Origin: Falsibacillus albus
GTDB lineage: Bacteria > Bacillota > Bacilli > Bacillales > DSM-25281
Assembly (NCBI RefSeq): GCF_003668575.1
Contig: NZ_RCVZ01000008.1
Location: forward strand, 124,001-188,000
DNA length: 64,000 bases
Direction: 5' to 3'
Shown here: positions 7,786-16,004 of the stretch, one piece after another
Layout: each line of letters opens with the position of its first letter
Numbering within the stretch: the first letter of the stretch is position 1
Notes under the pieces: generated by a model
Seen by the model: only the letters and a program-made list of their open reading frames with translations
Databases searched by the model: none
Told to the model about the DNA's origin: nothing
Position numbers and translations under genes: made by a program

Positions 7786-9123
7786 TTATTTCCCTCCTGA
7801 TAAATTCGTTAACAGAGTTTTATCGATGAGCTCATAAACTTGACGCGGTCTTCCCCTTGTCGATATTTTCTCCATCCCGATGATGGAGATGAGATTGGCA
7901 TCCAGCCACTTAAGAATGATCCGGTGTGCACTGCGGGCTGTTATTCCCAATGTTTCTGCCAATTCATGGGCGGTGAATTGACTGTCTCTTTTCCTTCTGA
8001 TTAGAGAGAGGAGCTTCTGCTGATAAGTCGCGGACATTCCTGCCTGTTCGGCTTTTTTCAGCAATGACTCGTCTGTGATATGTAATGGATAGATCATCGG
8101 TGCAGACTGTTCCACAGGTCCGAAAACACTGCGGTCTTCTTTGACGATGAAACAGCATTCGCCGCCGAAATCCATGGCCTGCATCAAGGCATGGCGGGCA
8201 TGGGTGCCTGCTTCATTGGCGGATAAACCAAACCCGACTCCCATCGATATGTTCAGTTTTAATTGTTTCTTTGCTTCAGCGATGAGCGGAATCCATTTAT
8301 ATCCCTGGGTCACCCGTTCAAATACACCCCTTGTGGTGATGAACATAAATTCATTCCCGCTAAGGGAGGTTAAGTGGCCCTCGAGCTGCTCGACATAGTC
8401 CAGGATGAGTCGGTTCAAGCGAAGGTTCTGCCGCTGGATGAGATGTTCAGAAGCCATCTGATGGACGAGTTCATAGTAGCCGTCGAATTGGATCAGGCCA
8501 AAAACGATCTGAGACTCGCGATTCCGCCTTTTTTCTGTGGAGAGCAGGGCGCGCTCCAAGGTCACGATGATATCTTCTTCTGTCGGCACCACCCATTGAT
8601 TAGGAATCTCTAGCTTTGTAAGCTCATCTGCGACGACTTTCAGTCCAGTGATTGCAGCATTGGTCTGCAGCGCAAATGATTTCTTATGGAAGTCAATCAT
8701 ATCCTGTATTTTTTCAAGATCATTGGAGCCCTCATAATAGGAAACGGAAATATCCTCATCTAATTCCCTTAATGCACGCTTAACATCTTGAGCCGGCAAA
8801 ATATCAATGGAAATCCCCTTGATATCAGGCTGGATTTTCTTTAAGCCGTATAATGTCCGGTAAAATCCGGATCCTTTTAAAGGGATGAAATGTGCGGGAA
8901 TATGGGGGGGGATTTCCTTCTTCGACAGCGAGTAAGGCGACCAGCCTGAATATAACAGAACATCGACTTTCTCGGATAATTCTTTTGTGAATAAAGGAGC
9001 ATCAAAAAGATGGTTTGATAATCGGTAAGTAGGCTGGAAATTAGGGAACATCTTCAAGCTATGATTAATTTTTTCATATAAGTACTCAGGGCCGATGATC
9101 CCGATTTGTATTTGGTTCAGCAT
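7786..9123 (-). CDS. Multidomain transcriptional regulator with C-terminal winged HTH
   Basis: 445 aa. Not a family I can name with certainty. The N-terminal part (about 1-190) starts IQIGIIGPEYLYEKI and looks like a response-regulator or PrpR-N-like sensor fold. The middle (about 200-370) resembles a nucleotide-cyclase or GTP-cyclohydrolase-III fold (IVFGLIQFDGYY, SMGVGFGLSANEAG). The C-terminus (about 375-440) is a winged HTH (FTAHELAETLGITARSAHRI, then STRGRPRQVYELID). The start is placed at the ATG after AAAGGAGGGAAAATA. Likely controls the surrounding sugar operon; ligand and operator are unknown. Confidence 0.72.
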   Translation of the reverse strand: MLNQIQIGIIGPEYLYEKINHSLKMFPNFQPTYRLSNHLFDAPLFTKELSEKVDVLLYSGWSPYSLSKKEIPPHIPAHFIPLKGSGFYRTLYGLKKIQPDIKGISIDILPAQDVKRALRELDEDISVSYYEGSNDLEKIQDMIDFHKKSFALQTNAAITGLKVVADELTKLEIPNQWVVPTEEDIIVTLERALLSTEKRRNRESQIVFGLIQFDGYYELVHQMASEHLIQRQNLRLNRLILDYVEQLEGHLTSLSGNEFMFITTRGVFERVTQGYKWIPLIAEAKKQLKLNISMGVGFGLSANEAGTHARHALMQAMDFGGECCFIVKEDRSVFGPVEQSAPMIYPLHITDESLLKKAEQAGMSATYQQKLLSLIRRKRDSQFTAHELAETLGITARSAHRIILKWLDANLISIIGMEKISTRGRPRQVYELIDKTLLTNLSGGK

Positions 9124-9181
9124 TATTTTCCCTCCTTTAAAAAGCTGAACACTCTCCGTTAGGAAAGTGTTCAAAATAACG

Positions 9182-10234
9182 CTACTGGCCGGATTCGACT
9201 AGGAGTTGTCTGACAAAAGCATCGTCGTTTAATTGTGGATAATCCCCATATACACGATCGATTTCACTTGCCTGCCCTGAACTTAGCTTTTCTTTCTCAA
9301 GCAGACACCAGTTTCCTTTCAGCAGCCCTTGTCTTGCCAACACTTCATTGATTCCGGCGATGCATCCTCTAAAGCCATTGGCAGAATCGAAAAAGGCGGC
9401 GTTTGAGTCTGTGACAGATTGGCCTAATGTAAGAAGGGCGGATGGTATTTCTTCCTTATCCCTTACCGCCTTTATTTCATCCAGAAGCTCCACTGCTTTT
9501 TTCGTCCAGACCGCCCAGTGGCCAAGAAGTCCTCCGACGATCTGCTTTTTTACGGATTTCCCGTTTACATTGAATTGATAGGTGGTCAGCAAATCATTGA
9601 CGATATTATCATCATTGCCTGTATAAAGGGCGATTTCATCACAGCGCGAAGAGTGGCAGACAGCCCTCGCGACATCCAATGTCTGATATCTGTTGAAAGG
9701 CGCCATTTTGATGGCATGGACGTTTTCGATCTCGGCAAATTCTTTCCAAAATTCATAAGAGAATACTCTGCCGCCGACTGAAGGCTGCAGATAAAATCCG
9801 AAAACAGGGATGACTTCGGCTACTTTACGCGTCCGTTCCAGCAATTCGTCTTCAGTCCATCCGGCTAAGCCGCCGTTGCTCAAAAGCCCAATGTCATAGC
9901 CCAGTCCCTTGGCAATCTGGGCTTCTTCTACCGCCTGGTCATTCCTGCCGCAAATTCCTGCTACTTTAATAAACGGCCTGGTCGACTTTTTCCTGTTTAC
10001 TTCTTCTACAGCAAGACGCAAAACCCTTTCGTAAAGATTGAATTCGGGGTCCCGGATCTCGAATTGTGTGGTGTGGACGCCGACTGCGATTCCACCGGCG
10101 CCTGCGTCCATATAATAATTCGTCAGTCTCCTCTGTCCTTCTTCATCCAAACTCCGGTCTTCGTTTAATGCCAACGGGTGCGCCGGAATGACAGTCCCTT
10201 CGAATAGCAATCGTTTAATGTCTTGTTTCAGCAT
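9182..10234 (-). CDS. Dihydrodipicolinate synthase-family aldolase/lyase
   Basis: 350 aa, slightly longer than the usual 290-310. Member of the DHDPS/N-acetylneuraminate lyase superfamily, class I aldolases that make or break a bond next to a keto acid. Seen: barrel start GTVIPAHPLALNEDRSLDEEGQRRLTNYY, KVAGICGRNDQAVEEA, and HAIKMAPFNRYQ, whose Lys is the likely Schiff base. In an operon with a dehydratase-like protein and an oxidoreductase, it most plausibly cleaves a keto-deoxy sugar acid; this is inference. It ends 58 bp before the regulator downstream. Confidence 0.8.
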   Translation of the reverse strand: MLKQDIKRLLFEGTVIPAHPLALNEDRSLDEEGQRRLTNYYMDAGAGGIAVGVHTTQFEIRDPEFNLYERVLRLAVEEVNRKKSTRPFIKVAGICGRNDQAVEEAQIAKGLGYDIGLLSNGGLAGWTEDELLERTRKVAEVIPVFGFYLQPSVGGRVFSYEFWKEFAEIENVHAIKMAPFNRYQTLDVARAVCHSSRCDEIALYTGNDDNIVNDLLTTYQFNVNGKSVKKQIVGGLLGHWAVWTKKAVELLDEIKAVRDKEEIPSALLTLGQSVTDSNAAFFDSANGFRGCIAGINEVLARQGLLKGNWCLLEKEKLSSGQASEIDRVYGDYPQLNDDAFVRQLLVESGQ

Positions 10235-10235
10235 G

Positions 10236-11252
10236 TTAAAACGCTCCTTGCCGCTCTTGGAAGTGGGTGGGCTTGTTTAACACATAACCACCTTCCATGA
10301 CCCACTCCGCTATCCAGGAAATCATTTGATTCAATGATACTTTTGGATACCCGAATAGCTGGTGGGCTTTAGCGGAATTGTTCAATAATGCGGTCGGCTG
10401 TTCTTCATTGGTAAAGGATACTTCTTTATTGAATGCCTTACCGAATTGTTCGGCAAGCCATCTGACTGAAATGGTTTCTGGACCTGTCGCGTTCAGAATG
10501 GCTGGAGGGCTGTCGGCAATCTGTAATGATCGGAGTGCATATTCATTCGCATCGCCTTGCCAAATGACATTCACATGGCCCATCGTTAAATCAATGGGTT
10601 TTTCCTGATAAATCTGACGGGCGATTTCCAGGAGGACCCCATAGCGCATATCAATGGCATAGTTGAGTCTGAAAATGGTTACCGGTGTCTCATTCCGATG
10701 GGAGAAGTTCGTGAAGATCCGTTCCCTGCCAAGACATGACTGAGCATACTCGCCGATTGGATTGACCGGATGTTCCTCATCGCAACCTGATTGTGCAACA
10801 GGAACAAGCGGATATACATTCCCTGTAGAGAATGCGACTATTCGGGAGTTTTTGAATTTATCTGCCACACGTCCGGGCAAGTAGGCATTCATCGCCCATG
10901 TGTAGTGTTCATTGCCGTTCGTTCCAAATTTATTGCCCGCCATATAAATCACGTTTTTTACATCAGGAAGATTTTGAAGCTGCTGATCATCCATTAAGTC
11001 TGCAGCGATTGTTTCGACACCTGATGCCTCCAGTTCTTCCTTTAATGGACCGGAAGAAAATCGAGATACGCCAATCACTTTTTTTGCTGAGTTCCCTTTT
11101 CTCAGGGCACGCACCGCCATTTTGGCAAGGGTAGGACCCATTTTTCCGCCAACACCGAGAATCAGGATATCTCCATCCAGGCTGCAAAGATCCTTGATTA
11201 GCTCATTTGAGGGAATGGTCATCATTTCTTCTACTTCTTCTATTGTTTTCAT
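10236..11252 (-). CDS. NAD-dependent epimerase/dehydratase (extended SDR)
   Basis: 338 aa. Extended short-chain dehydrogenase fold with a nucleotide-binding loop LILGVGGKMGPTLAKM, a GXXGXXA-like variant. YAQSCLGRERIF stands where the catalytic YxxxK is expected: Tyr is present but the Lys position reads Gly, so the catalytic pair may be altered. Start placed at the ATG after GGGAGG; an upstream in-frame ATG has no ribosome site. One base separates its stop from the aldolase start. Probably acts on a sugar intermediate in the same pathway. Confidence 0.75.
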   Translation of the reverse strand: MKTIEEVEEMMTIPSNELIKDLCSLDGDILILGVGGKMGPTLAKMAVRALRKGNSAKKVIGVSRFSSGPLKEELEASGVETIAADLMDDQQLQNLPDVKNVIYMAGNKFGTNGNEHYTWAMNAYLPGRVADKFKNSRIVAFSTGNVYPLVPVAQSGCDEEHPVNPIGEYAQSCLGRERIFTNFSHRNETPVTIFRLNYAIDMRYGVLLEIARQIYQEKPIDLTMGHVNVIWQGDANEYALRSLQIADSPPAILNATGPETISVRWLAEQFGKAFNKEVSFTNEEQPTALLNNSAKAHQLFGYPKVSLNQMISWIAEWVMEGGYVLNKPTHFQERQGAF

Positions 11253-11337
11253 ATCAAATACCTCCCAGATTATAAAAAGAATGTGATCAATAAAAATTGA
11301 TGTTATTAACAATTTTTCAAATGAATCCTTTGTGTGT

Positions 11338-11425
11338 GGATTGGTGCGAAAGGTATGAGACTCCGAAGTGATCACCCCCCGCCCTTCTGGAAGCTAGCAT
11401 CCTTACGTAGAAGTCACCATTCCAC
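11338..11425. repeat. Degenerate ubiquitous Bacillaceae element
   Basis: Words such as GAGACTCCG and AGCATCCTTACG, in the same order as in 46899-46984, mark this as a decayed copy of a dispersed element common in Bacillus-like genomes. It sits in the 235-bp gap between the epimerase and the transporter. Confidence 0.4.
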
Positions 11426-11487
11426 ACTCATGATGGATAGGAACAAACTTTACAAAGAAAACATTTGTAAACAAGTGAAAGTTCTTA

Positions 11488-12732
11488 TTAAAAAAAGATA
11501 TTGATGATGTTGTTGACGGCCAGCAAAATCAGGACGATCAGCCCCGCGGTGCCAACTATATTTTTCCAAAGTGTATTCTTTAAAGAACCCATGATTTTTT
11601 CGTCATTGGCCACTACCAAGATGGCAATCGCGATGAATGGGACAATGACGATGGTGATTGCTTGGGCGAAGATGATCATATTGATCGGGGCGCCGCCAAA
11701 TATGATTCCGATTAGCGAACCAAATGCCATTACTAATAATATGAGTCCTTTCACGGATTTGGAGGATAATTTGCTTCCAAGCCCCAGCCCATCAGCAAGC
11801 ATCGATCCACCTATCGTGGCATTTCCGACCTGGGAGGAGAAGGATGCACCGAACAGTCCGACCATAAATACGATTGTTGCCCAGTTTCCGTAGAGTGGCT
11901 CAAGGGCCATCCCCATTTCAGAAACAGAATTAACGACGATTCCCTTTGGCTTAAGAATGGCAGCTGCACAAATCATGATCATCATTGAGATAAATCCAAG
12001 AATGAATATTCCCCAATAAGTCTCTTTGACGCTGGAGTGATTTTGCTGCAGTGTCCAGCCTTTTTCCTGAATCAAGTAAGATTGATAAACAGCGCCTACA
12101 ATTGAAAAACTCGTGGCAGTCAGGGCGATGATGAGAGGAAGTGAACCATCAGGGATGGCAGGTGCGAAGCCGGAAAGAACATCAGTCAAGGAAGGTTTGG
12201 TTAAAATCAAAGTAATGACGAACGATACCAGCATGATCATTACAAGACCAAGCATTAATTTCTCTAAGATGTTGTAAAAGTTTTTTGCGAAGACAAGTCC
12301 CATTCCCAGAATTGTAATGGCCAAAATCCAAAAAGTCGGGGAAGATCCAGTGATGGCCGATACAGCCAACCCTGAACCTAACGCATTGCCTGCCTGGAAG
12401 GATGCTGTGACGAGAAAGGCGCCGAGACCGATTAGCAGGGAAGCGGGCTTTCCCCATTTCGTTTTCATGACTTGAATAAAGGACTCTTTAGAAGCCATCC
12501 CGATTCGTGTGCTCATTTCGGTGTACATCATCATGAAAAAGACCACAATGACCAAGATCCATATCAACTGCATCCCATAAATGGCGCCAATCTTGGATGA
12601 CAGCGTCAAACTGCCAGGACCGAGCACCAATGCCGATGTAATCAACGCAGGGCCTAATTGGCTGAGAAAACTCTTCTTGACCTGTACTTCTTGGCTGGTT
12701 GCAGGACTTTGATTAATTCCAGATTCCATCAT
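11488..12732 (-). CDS. Nramp-related membrane transporter lacking metal-site motifs
   Basis: 414 aa with about 11 hydrophobic segments. The overall pattern fits the Nramp (natural resistance-associated macrophage protein) superfamily. The TM1 metal motif DPGN is replaced by a GPGSLTLSS sequence, and the TM6 MPH motif by AVYQSYLIQ, so ordinary Mn/Fe transport is doubtful. First gene of the leftward operon, divergent from the secreted propeller gene and sharing its operator-bearing intergenic region. It could import a sugar acid, another ion or an amino acid; the operon context favours a pathway-related substrate. Confidence 0.75.
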   Translation of the reverse strand: MMESGINQSPATSQEVQVKKSFLSQLGPALITSALVLGPGSLTLSSKIGAIYGMQLIWILVIVVFFMMMYTEMSTRIGMASKESFIQVMKTKWGKPASLLIGLGAFLVTASFQAGNALGSGLAVSAITGSSPTFWILAITILGMGLVFAKNFYNILEKLMLGLVMIMLVSFVITLILTKPSLTDVLSGFAPAIPDGSLPLIIALTATSFSIVGAVYQSYLIQEKGWTLQQNHSSVKETYWGIFILGFISMMIMICAAAILKPKGIVVNSVSEMGMALEPLYGNWATIVFMVGLFGASFSSQVGNATIGGSMLADGLGLGSKLSSKSVKGLILLVMAFGSLIGIIFGGAPINMIIFAQAITIVIVPFIAIAILVVANDEKIMGSLKNTLWKNIVGTAGLIVLILLAVNNIINIFF

Positions 12733-12890
12733 TCATTCCCCCTTTAATAATTTCAGTAAATTCAGATTACTTATATTTCCATGTTAAATTGGCATTCAAT
12801 TGAAGACAATGTCTTTAATATGTCTTTAAATAAACATTTTGGTGTTTTATCAGCCAAAAGTCCTGTTTTTTCTGAAACATCATAAATTTA

Positions 12891-12919
12891 TTGATTTTTC
12901 TGTCAATTAATAATACCTT
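12891..12919 (+). promoter_or_regulatory. Candidate sigma-A promoter
   Basis: TTGATT and TACCTT with 17 bp between. The -10 match is weak, but the placement relative to the operator at 12929 is like that of the other two operator-linked promoters. Confidence 0.4.
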
Positions 12920-12928
12920 TATGATTGA

Positions 12929-12949
12929 ATACAAGTTATATACATGTAT
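12929..12949. promoter_or_regulatory. Shared 21-bp operator, copy 1
   Basis: ATACAAGTT followed by ATATACATGTAT. One base differs in the left half from the copies at 15962 and 26543. The inner ATACATGTAT is a perfect palindrome of GntR-operator type. It lies in the divergent region between the Nramp-like gene and the secreted propeller gene. Confidence 0.8.
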
Positions 12950-12986
12950 TTTATTTTTTAAATCCAGTCTGATAAGGGAGGAAAAA

Positions 12987-15818
12987 ATGAAAAAGATTAC
13001 TCGGTTTATTGTTTTATTGTGCAGTGTATTGATTTTTCAGCTTGTGCATCCAGGATTGATACATAAAGCGTTGGCAAAAGGGAATGATCACCAGATTTCT
13101 TTGGCAAATGCAGGCTTTGAAGAGAGTGAGGTCAATGGGAAAATTCCCGGGTGGACGCAGGATTTTGGGACTGGGGGGATTGTTATCACAGACCAAGAGC
13201 ATTCATCAGGGGAACATAGTCTGAGAATAAATGATGCCGGCAGTACAAATTATGGCATCATCAGCGACAATGTTCCTGTAAACCCTGGCTGGGAGTATGT
13301 AGCGTCGGCAAAAATGAAGAGCACCGGGGGATCAGGGGAAATCTATATCAGGTTTTTTGATAAAAATGGAAGTTATATCACGGGGATGAACACTGCTGTT
13401 CCTGGTCCGGTACCTGATTGGACGGATATCAGTGTATCGGAGACAGCACCTGCTGATGCTGCATATGCGGCGATTTTATTTTATTCGGGGAAAGCAAATA
13501 AAGGTACTTTTTATTTTGATGATGCTTCATTCACAGAAATCAAGCCGATTATGCCGATTGACCAAGTTGGCGAGGATTTGGGCATACAAGCTTCTAAAAC
13601 GACAGTCATGCTTGGGGACATTGGGAAGGATGCAAACGGGCGTGATGTTTTATACACCGTTGTGGCAGGTGCCCCGGCCAAATTTGCCATCGTTGATGTC
13701 GAGACGGAAAAATTGATAAAGAGCTATCCGCTTGAAGACACTTCAGGAGCTTGGGGGGTCAAAGTCGCTGCTGATGGGACTGTCTATTTAGGCGGATACA
13801 ATAAAGGCTACCTCTACCGCTATCTTCCTAAATCAGATGAGCTTGTGAACTTGGGCTATCCGGTGAAGTCGACGGATGCGGTCCTTTATCCGATGGATAC
13901 AGCGAGCGATGGGAAGATTTTCGGAGGGACATACGGTTCAGGATCCGTGTACGAATACGACCCTGCTTCCAATGCATTCACGGACTTCGGCAGGATGGCT
14001 GAGGGGCAGAATTGGGTAAGGAGTACAGTCTATGATGAAAAGAATAATAAAGTTTATGCAGGGGTTGGAAGCCAGGCTCACTTAATTGAATATGATGTTG
14101 CTACAGGTGAAAAGCGTAATATCCTGCCGGCGCAGTTCAGTGATATCATCTCCGTTTATGACCTTGATTTAGTGGAAGGGAAATTGTTTGCTCAGAAGGA
14201 ATCCGCTTATGAAATGTTTGTCATGGATACGGATACAAATCAATTGGTCGAGGCGACCAATGGTGATACAGGAGAGAAAACATTCGATATTCCTGAATCA
14301 TCCCGCGGTGTTTCAGGGAAGTCGCCGGTTGCCAACAAAATCTACTATACGCACTATGGGATTTTATACGAATATGACCTGGATACAAATACGTTCAAAT
14401 CATTGGATGTGGATATAAAGGGGAGCGCCATCAGTTACAAGTTCCTTCAACTGAATGAAGAAGGCTTCCCTGGCTATTCTCTCGTGGGCCTTTCTGGAAA
14501 CGGGGGCAAGATGTACAAATATAATCTGGAAACGGGCAACCTGAAGCTGACGGATCTGGATCTGCCTTCAGAGCCGGTCCAAATCCATGATGTAGCGAAG
14601 GGGCCGGACGGAAAAATTTACAGTACTGGCTACCTTCCAGGAAACATGGGCGCTTATGTGCCGACAACAGGCGAAAATATTCGCTTCGACGGTATCGGAC
14701 AAAGTGAAGGAATGGCTAATCTCAATGGCAAAATGTATTTAGGTCTCTATCCCCATGCGAAAATTTATGAATTTGATCCGTTCGAGGAGTGGAACAGGAC
14801 GGATTCCGACGCGCTGAACCCTAATTTATTGTTCAGCCTTGAAAATAATGCCGAAATCCCTGGGTATACACCGCAGGACCGCCCATTTGCGATGCTCGGG
14901 GTAGAGGATTATAACCAATTGTTTATCGGCACTGTACCAAAGAACGGGAACTTGGGCGGGGCGTTTACGATCTACGAGCCTGGCACAGGGAAAGATCCTG
15001 ACGTTCACTGGAATTTAATGCCGGATCAAAGTGTCGTTTCATTGGTTTATAAGGACGGAAAGGTATATGGTGGGACGACGATAGCCGGAGGACAGGGTTC
15101 CGTTCCGACCACCTCTGAAGCAAAGATGTTTGTCTGGGATGTTGAAAAGAGGGAAAAGACGGAAGAATTCATTCCTGTGGGCGGAAAGAAAGCGATAACG
15201 GCGTTGACGGTTGGTGCGGACGGAAATATTTGGGGAATGGCTGATGGAGTCTTATTCAGTTTTGATCCAGAAACCGATCAAGTCGTTTCCACCAATGAAT
15301 TGGATCCGAATACATCCAACAACTGGCGTGATGCATCTCTTGAGGTCGGTACTGATGGTAACCTGTATGGCATCATCGGAAGGAAGTTCTTTAAATTTGA
15401 ACCTGAAACAGGAGATTATGAGTTTCTTGCAGGGAATGTGGATTTCATGGCACAGGATGATTATGGTTCGTTTTATTTATCCAGCGGCATCAAACTATAT
15501 AAATATACCGATCCATCGCTGCTGGTGAAGATGACGGGTGCTGAGCTCCTTATCGGAGATCAAAAGCTGAAAGCCGGCAGTTCCGTTCCGTTGAAAATGA
15601 AAGCGATTTTGGAGAAGAATAGAAGCACATTTGATTTATCGGGAGCAACGATAGAGTACAAAGTTGATAAGCCGAAAATCCTTTCTGTAGAAAATGGTGT
15701 CCTCACTGCATTAAAGAGCGGCCACGCAAAAGTATGGGCCATTGTAAAATTGAACGGGGTGTCCGTAGAGACGCAGCCTATTCCTATTTGGGTGAACAAC
15801 AAAGGTGGAAATAAATAA
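12987..15818 (+). CDS. Secreted beta-propeller protein with carbohydrate-binding-like domain
   Basis: 943 aa. A signal peptide (KKITRFIVLLCSVLIFQLVHPG... ALAK, about 1-30) is followed by a CBM-like jelly-roll (about 35-180: NAGFEESEVNGKIPGW, FYFDDASF), then a long series of propeller blades (about 190-850) with repeated YLGGYNKGYLYRY-like strands, and a C-terminal Ig-like domain (about 855-940). No LPXTG or lipobox, so it is released or held non-covalently. The start follows AAGGGAGG; an earlier in-frame ATG lies in the operator region. No family name can be assigned with confidence; propellers occur in several polysaccharide lyase families, so a lyase or glycan-binding role is possible. A cytosolic relative is at 19000. 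Confidence 0.8.
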   Translation: MKKITRFIVLLCSVLIFQLVHPGLIHKALAKGNDHQISLANAGFEESEVNGKIPGWTQDFGTGGIVITDQEHSSGEHSLRINDAGSTNYGIISDNVPVNPGWEYVASAKMKSTGGSGEIYIRFFDKNGSYITGMNTAVPGPVPDWTDISVSETAPADAAYAAILFYSGKANKGTFYFDDASFTEIKPIMPIDQVGEDLGIQASKTTVMLGDIGKDANGRDVLYTVVAGAPAKFAIVDVETEKLIKSYPLEDTSGAWGVKVAADGTVYLGGYNKGYLYRYLPKSDELVNLGYPVKSTDAVLYPMDTASDGKIFGGTYGSGSVYEYDPASNAFTDFGRMAEGQNWVRSTVYDEKNNKVYAGVGSQAHLIEYDVATGEKRNILPAQFSDIISVYDLDLVEGKLFAQKESAYEMFVMDTDTNQLVEATNGDTGEKTFDIPESSRGVSGKSPVANKIYYTHYGILYEYDLDTNTFKSLDVDIKGSAISYKFLQLNEEGFPGYSLVGLSGNGGKMYKYNLETGNLKLTDLDLPSEPVQIHDVAKGPDGKIYSTGYLPGNMGAYVPTTGENIRFDGIGQSEGMANLNGKMYLGLYPHAKIYEFDPFEEWNRTDSDALNPNLLFSLENNAEIPGYTPQDRPFAMLGVEDYNQLFIGTVPKNGNLGGAFTIYEPGTGKDPDVHWNLMPDQSVVSLVYKDGKVYGGTTIAGGQGSVPTTSEAKMFVWDVEKREKTEEFIPVGGKKAITALTVGADGNIWGMADGVLFSFDPETDQVVSTNELDPNTSNNWRDASLEVGTDGNLYGIIGRKFFKFEPETGDYEFLAGNVDFMAQDDYGSFYLSSGIKLYKYTDPSLLVKMTGAELLIGDQKLKAGSSVPLKMKAILEKNRSTFDLSGATIEYKVDKPKILSVENGVLTALKSGHAKVWAIVKLNGVSVETQPIPIWVNNKGGNK

Positions 15819-15829
15819 TATTTTGGGTT

Positions 15830-15866
15830 GCCTGGGGATTAATATCTAATTCCCGGGCTTTTTTTA
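15830..15866 (+). terminator. Rho-independent terminator
   Basis: A 12-bp stem, GCCTGGGGATTA paired with TAATTCCCGGGC (two G-U pairs), followed by TTTTTTT, just after the secreted propeller gene. The downstream genes therefore depend on their own promoter. Confidence 0.9.
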
Positions 15867-15919
15867 ATAGAGAAGATCTTCGAATAGAGTTTAATATTTT
15901 TTAATTATCTAACAATTCA

Positions 15920-15948
15920 TTGAAAATAAACGGAAGTTATAATAATAT
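15920..15948 (+). promoter_or_regulatory. Sigma-A promoter of the deacetylase operon
   Basis: TTGAAA and TAATAT separated by 17 bp, with the shared operator starting 13 bp after the -10 box, so a bound regulator would block initiation. Confidence 0.75.
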
Positions 15949-15961
15949 TAAGTAAAATAAT

Positions 15962-15982
15962 ATACATGTTATATACATGTAT
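15962..15982. promoter_or_regulatory. Shared 21-bp operator, copy 2
   Basis: ATACATGTT followed by ATATACATGTAT. It overlaps the predicted start of transcription of the operon beginning at 16005. Confidence 0.85.
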
Positions 15983-16004
15983 ACAAGAGGTTGGTGTTAA
16001 TTTC

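Noticed and set aside
15966-16004. Earlier ATG for the deacetylase
   Set aside because: It lies inside the operator and has no ribosome site; ATG 16005 follows AAGAGGTTGGTG.
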